A stretch of DNA of 21,547 nucleotides from Sphingobacterium sp. (GTDB taxonomy: Bacteria; Bacteroidota; Bacteroidia; Sphingobacteriales; Sphingobacteriaceae), in assembly GCA_030146225.1 (NCBI GenBank), contig JASLCA010000138.1, positions 1-21,547 on the forward strand, written 5' to 3'. Positions 21,330 to 21,547 of the stretch are shown piece by piece; positions within the stretch are counted from its first letter, which is position 1, and each line of letters opens with the position of its first letter. The notes beneath the pieces were generated by a model. The model made no database searches and was not told the origin of the DNA. It saw only the letters and a program-made list of their open reading frames with translations. The position numbers and the translations under genes are program-made.

Positions 21330-21547
21330 ATGTCGAGAAATACGATAAAGGACAAGGAGCTAAGTGAAGAGATTCAGCAAAAAATGGATGATGCTGTTGA
21401 GGAGAAGGTTGAAGAAACACGAGATTTTCTAAAGTCTATCCTCTCCACAAAAAAAGTATCTAGTTATCTAATAGCTAGAAATCTGCCGTTTGCAGCCTTT
21501 ATTGCTTTATTGGGCTTATTGTATATCTCCAATAGGCATTTAGCAGA
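21330..21547 (+). CDS. FtsL-like cell division protein, 3' end beyond the window
   Basis: An ORF starting ATG at 21330 that runs off the right edge after 72 complete codons. The N-terminal ~50 residues are charged (MSRNTIKDKELSEEIQQKMD), followed by a hydrophobic segment about 52-65 (LPFAAFIALLGLLYIS) and then a presumed periplasmic region. This single-pass layout and its place right after rsmH match the Bacteroidota FtsL-like proteins, which scaffold FtsB/FtsQ at the divisome and precede the ftsI/penicillin-binding protein gene. Sequence conservation of FtsL is low, so the call rests on position and topology. Confidence 0.8.
   Translation, partial: MSRNTIKDKELSEEIQQKMDDAVEEKVEETRDFLKSILSTKKVSSYLIARNLPFAAFIALLGLLYISNRHLA

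Noticed and set aside
1..21547. Mobile elements, CRISPR arrays, prophage, defence islands, tRNA or rRNA genes
   Set aside because: No transposase, integrase, direct-repeat array, attachment site or tRNA-like fold was found; genes are housekeeping or simple accessory metabolism.

Overview
The window looks like chromosomal DNA of a Bacteroidota bacterium, most likely family Sphingobacteriaceae (genus not determinable by eye). The evidence is the long IspG with a central insertion, TAnnTTTG -7 promoter boxes with almost no Shine-Dalgarno sequences, FtsL-type and FemAB-type proteins of Bacteroidota character, and a mraZ-rsmH-ftsL cell-division cluster. Base composition is even. There is no insertion sequence, phage gene, CRISPR array, tRNA or rRNA, so most of the window is ordinary core genome.

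Left part (1-7777): the 3' part of priA (replication restart helicase) converges on ispG (isoprenoid synthesis), which lies downstream of a membrane protein with a LiaF-like architecture. On the other side of a strong Bacteroidota promoter, mlaE-mlaF (lipid-transport ABC permease and ATPase) read rightwards, followed by a TTG-initiated RlmI-like methyltransferase ending at a good intrinsic terminator. Middle-left (7778-9930): a FemAB-like aminoacyltransferase faces a pentapeptide-repeat protein.

Centre (10050-14058): the most coherent accessory unit is a five-gene sulfur/persulfide cluster: two YeeE/YedE half-transporters, a TauE/SafE exporter, a CstB-like persulfide dioxygenase with a dead and a live rhodanese domain, and a Crp/Fnr regulator carrying a C-x5-CC cysteine cluster. 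A Crp-like quasi-palindrome lies at about -41.5 from a promoter that has no visible -33 box, suggesting direct activation by the last gene of the cluster. I infer uptake or handling of reduced sulfur, oxidation of persulfide to sulfite or thiosulfate, and sulfite export, under control of a sulfur- or redox-sensing regulator.

Right part (14106-21547): leftward genes encode a class-A-beta-lactamase-like protein lacking the deacylation glutamate, FabH, a SlyD-like FKBP isomerase, a DUF255/YyaL thioredoxin-fold protein and a SixA-like phosphohistidine phosphatase. After a 300-base intergenic region rich in inverted repeats come mraZ, rsmH and the start of an ftsL-like gene. The mraZ upstream region carries a four-unit, 10-base-period GTG(G/T) array fitting the MraZ autoregulatory operator, and a second two-unit copy faces the divergent sixA gene.
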